Assembly: GCA_018376855.1 (NCBI GenBank)
Contig: JAHAAN010000099.1
Coordinates: forward strand, 1-6,836
Reading direction: 5' to 3'
Origin: Clostridiales bacterium
Lineage (GTDB): Bacteria; Bacillota; Clostridia; Christensenellales; QALW01
Length of the DNA stretch: 6,836 nucleotides
In this document: one piece after another, positions 5,376 through 6,836 of the stretch
Position numbering within the stretch: the stretch's first letter is position 1
Layout of the letters: each line of letters starts with the position of its first letter
The notes under the pieces: model-generated
Told to the model about the DNA's origin: nothing
Databases searched by the model: none
Seen by the model: only the letters and a program-made list of their open reading frames with translations
Program-made: the position numbers and the translations under genes

Positions 5376-6173
5376 ATGAAACGGGGATTATTGAAGGCAT
5401 TTTTTGTTGTTTTCAGCCTATGTTTTGGTTTGCTGCTGATTAACGTGCTTTTTAATAATCAGGCTTTTTCGTTTGATCCGTGGGTGTGCTTTCCGTTGAT
5501 GCTGCTTTTTTGCGGTGTTTTTATTGCTTTTTATTACTTTTTTGATCGTATTAAGGAATGGTTTGCAAACTATTTTCTTTACAATTCCGATGTTAGCTTC
5601 AACTTCCGTAACGGTAAGAATGAAATAACTGTACATCATTCAAATCTTGAACCTTGGAAAGTAACGATAGTTGATACAGGATATAACACATTGACCGGAG
5701 GCCGTATCAAACGTATAAAGGAATATGTTAACAATGAAACCTTTATGATGACATATGGTGATGGTGTGTGTGATGTTGACATCAATAAGCTTGTGGCATT
5801 TCATAAAAAGCATGGTAAAATAGCAACTCTTACTGCTGTTATTCAAGCACAAGACAAGGGGGTTTTAAATATTGATGAAAATAATTCCATTCGTTCATTT
5901 CGTGAGAAGAATATCAATGATGGTGTACCTATTAATGCCGGATATATGGTGTTGGAACCTAGAGTGTTCGATTATATAGAAGGAGATCAAACCATATTTG
6001 AAAAAGAACCATTGAATAAGTTGGCTACCGAAGGTGAACTAATGTCTTATACACATAAGGGGTTCTGGCAATGTATGGATAATATACGTGAAAAAAATCT
6101 ATTGGAACAGTTGCTTATTGATGGAGTTGCTCCATGGAAAAAATGGGAAAGAGAAATACCGATAATAAAATGA
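5376..6173 (+). CDS. rfbF: Chimeric gene: membrane-protein N-terminus fused to glucose-1-phosphate cytidylyltransferase (RfbF-like) lacking its nucleotide-binding loop
   Basis: This 265-residue product has two unrelated parts. Residues 1–58 hold two membrane helices (about 7–27 and 35–56), like the start of a multi-pass membrane protein. From residue ~59 (IKEWFANYFLYNSDVSF) onward it follows RfbF, which makes CDP-glucose from CTP and glucose-1-phosphate for 3,6-dideoxyhexose or related surface sugars. Retained RfbF blocks are EPWKVTIVDTG, TGGRIKRIKEYV, TYGDGVCDVD (126–135, metal-binding GDG), INAGYMVLEP, DYIEGD and GFWQCMD (229–235). RfbF is normally ~257 residues; its first ~59, with the GG-x-GTR loop and K-P-K-P segment needed for nucleotide binding, are missing, so this product should not be an active cytidylyltransferase. 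Two positions also differ from classical RfbF: QAQDKGVLNI stands where PPGRFGALDI is usual, and EKN where EKP is usual. The ATG at 5376 has AAGGAGG (5363–5369) 6 bases upstream. No promoter is evident after the trpS terminator. Its stop overlaps the aminotransferase start. Confidence 0.85.
   Translation: MKRGLLKAFFVVFSLCFGLLLINVLFNNQAFSFDPWVCFPLMLLFCGVFIAFYYFFDRIKEWFANYFLYNSDVSFNFRNGKNEITVHHSNLEPWKVTIVDTGYNTLTGGRIKRIKEYVNNETFMMTYGDGVCDVDINKLVAFHKKHGKIATLTAVIQAQDKGVLNIDENNSIRSFREKNINDGVPINAGYMVLEPRVFDYIEGDQTIFEKEPLNKLATEGELMSYTHKGFWQCMDNIREKNLLEQLLIDGVAPWKKWEREIPIIK
5540..5565 (+). other. Fusion junction between resident membrane-protein gene and RfbF-like sequence
   Basis: Upstream of about 5550 the frame encodes a hydrophobic Phe/Leu-rich segment ending FFDR. 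From ATT at 5550 (Ile-59) it matches the RfbF stretch that in Salmonella reads VIKEYFANYFLH. The join preserves the reading frame. Base composition and codon choice also change across it: downstream codons favour ATA, ACA, GAT, AGA and AAT, and GCG, common upstream, becomes rare. The exact crossover cannot be set to the base; ATTAAGGAATGGTTTGC may be the shared or joining segment. Confidence 0.7.
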
Positions 6174-6836
6174 TGATGTTTATGAGAAATATTAGATTGT
6201 CCAAATCTTGCATTGGTAAGGAAGAAATAGATGCCGTAACAGACGTTCTTCATAGAGAGTATTTGGGTATGGGACAGGATGTACATAAATTTGAAGATGA
6301 TTTAAAAGATTTCTTTGGGCGTGACGTGACACTTGTAAATACTGGTACGGCAGCTTTGCATCTTGCAGTACAAGGTGTAGGAATAAAAGATGGAGATGAA
6401 GTACTTGTACAGTCTCTTACATATGTGGCTTGTTTTCAAGCTATAAGAGCTACAGGTGGGATACCTGTGGCGTGCGATGTGGATGATGATACGCTTACTA
6501 TCGATTTGGATGATGCCGAACGTAAACTGACTCCAAAAACGAAGGCTATAATGCCTGTACATTATGCTGGACAATGTGGTAATCTTGATGCTATATATGA
6601 ATTTGCAAAAAAGCATAATCTACGAGTAATAGAAGATGCATCACATGCATTTGGCACTTATTATAAAGGTCGGTTAATAGGATCTTTTGGTGATGTGGTG
6701 TGTATAAGTATGGATGGTATCAAGAATATAACATCTGGTGAAGGAGGGATGATAATTACTGAGGACCTTGATGTACAGAAAATAATTAAGGATGCTCGCC
6801 TTTTGAGTGTACAGAATGATACCGATAGTAGATTCA
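6170..6836 (+). CDS. DegT/DnrJ/EryC1/StrS-family sugar aminotransferase, N-terminal part
   Basis: The frame is open to the window edge, giving 222 codons of a family usually ~360–400 residues long. It belongs to the PLP-dependent aminotransferases that aminate keto-sugars bound to nucleotides for O-antigen, capsule or glycan synthesis. Visible family blocks, in order, are RLSKSCIG, EYLGMGQDVHKFE, the PLP-phosphate loop NTGTAALHLA, DEVLVQSLTYVA, MPVHYAGQCGNLD and the cofactor Asp in VIEDASHAFG. The Schiff-base lysine is in GIKNITSGEGG (Lys-185 counting from 6170). The lysine separates it from RfbH-type dehydratases, where it is replaced by His. The start is uncertain: ATG codons occur at 6170, 6173, 6176 and 6182, all in frame. 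The first overlaps the TGA of the preceding gene; only a weak GGGAAAGAG lies upstream (6145–6153), and MRNIRL at 6182 best fits the family. It has the same AT-rich codon use as the RfbF part, so both seem acquired together. Substrate sugar cannot be told. Confidence 0.93.
   Translation, partial: MMMFMRNIRLSKSCIGKEEIDAVTDVLHREYLGMGQDVHKFEDDLKDFFGRDVTLVNTGTAALHLAVQGVGIKDGDEVLVQSLTYVACFQAIRATGGIPVACDVDDDTLTIDLDDAERKLTPKTKAIMPVHYAGQCGNLDAIYEFAKKHNLRVIEDASHAFGTYYKGRLIGSFGDVVCISMDGIKNITSGEGGMIITEDLDVQKIIKDARLLSVQNDTDSRF

Noticed and set aside
1..6836. CRISPR arrays, tRNA or rRNA genes, insertion sequences, attachment sites, known defence systems
   Set aside because: No regularly spaced repeats, cloverleaf, transposase or inverted-repeat ends were seen on either strand by reading.

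Overview
The window looks like chromosomal DNA of a Bacillota (Firmicutes) bacterium, probably clostridial or Negativicutes-like. The reasons are an NfeD–FloA pair of the Bacillus type, strong AAGGAGG Shine-Dalgarno sites, TTG and GTG starts alongside ATG, and sigma-A-type promoters. This is an inference from gene content; no rRNA or other taxonomic marker is present. All recognisable genes lie on the + strand, are tightly packed, and leave no gap longer than about 130 bases.

Layout. (1) 1–2164: the 3' end of a GH13 alpha-glucan hydrolase, translationally coupled through an ATGA overlap to a 556-residue lipoprotein of unknown function. (2) 2157–4230: an extended -10 promoter lies across the lipoprotein stop codon. 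It is followed by nfeD (TTG start), floA and a small single-span membrane protein (GTG start), closed by a hairpin terminator. NfeD and FloA are membrane-microdomain proteins, and the third gene is the least understood member of the set. (3) 4173–5345: trpS (tryptophanyl-tRNA synthetase) has its own consensus-like promoter, whose predicted start site falls inside the upstream gene's terminator hairpin, and ends in a strong terminator. (4) 5376–6836: a surface-polysaccharide sugar-nucleotide segment, with a glucose-1-phosphate cytidylyltransferase (RfbF-like) reading frame followed by the start of a DegT/DnrJ/EryC1/StrS sugar aminotransferase that runs off the window.

The most notable point is in region 4. 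The RfbF-like gene is chimeric. Its first ~58 residues are a two-helix membrane-protein N-terminus with its own good ribosome-binding site. They replace, almost residue for residue, the ~59 N-terminal residues of RfbF that carry the nucleotide-binding GGxGTR loop. The join, near base 5550, is in frame and coincides with a change of base composition and codon use: hand counts of single 60-base lines run from 38% to 58% GC before it and 33–38% after it. Either a deletion or recombination event fused a resident membrane-protein gene to an acquired polysaccharide cluster, or this is an assembly chimera. The sequence alone cannot decide between these.

I did not find a convincing new defence or mobile system, a CRISPR array, an RNA gene or an insertion sequence.
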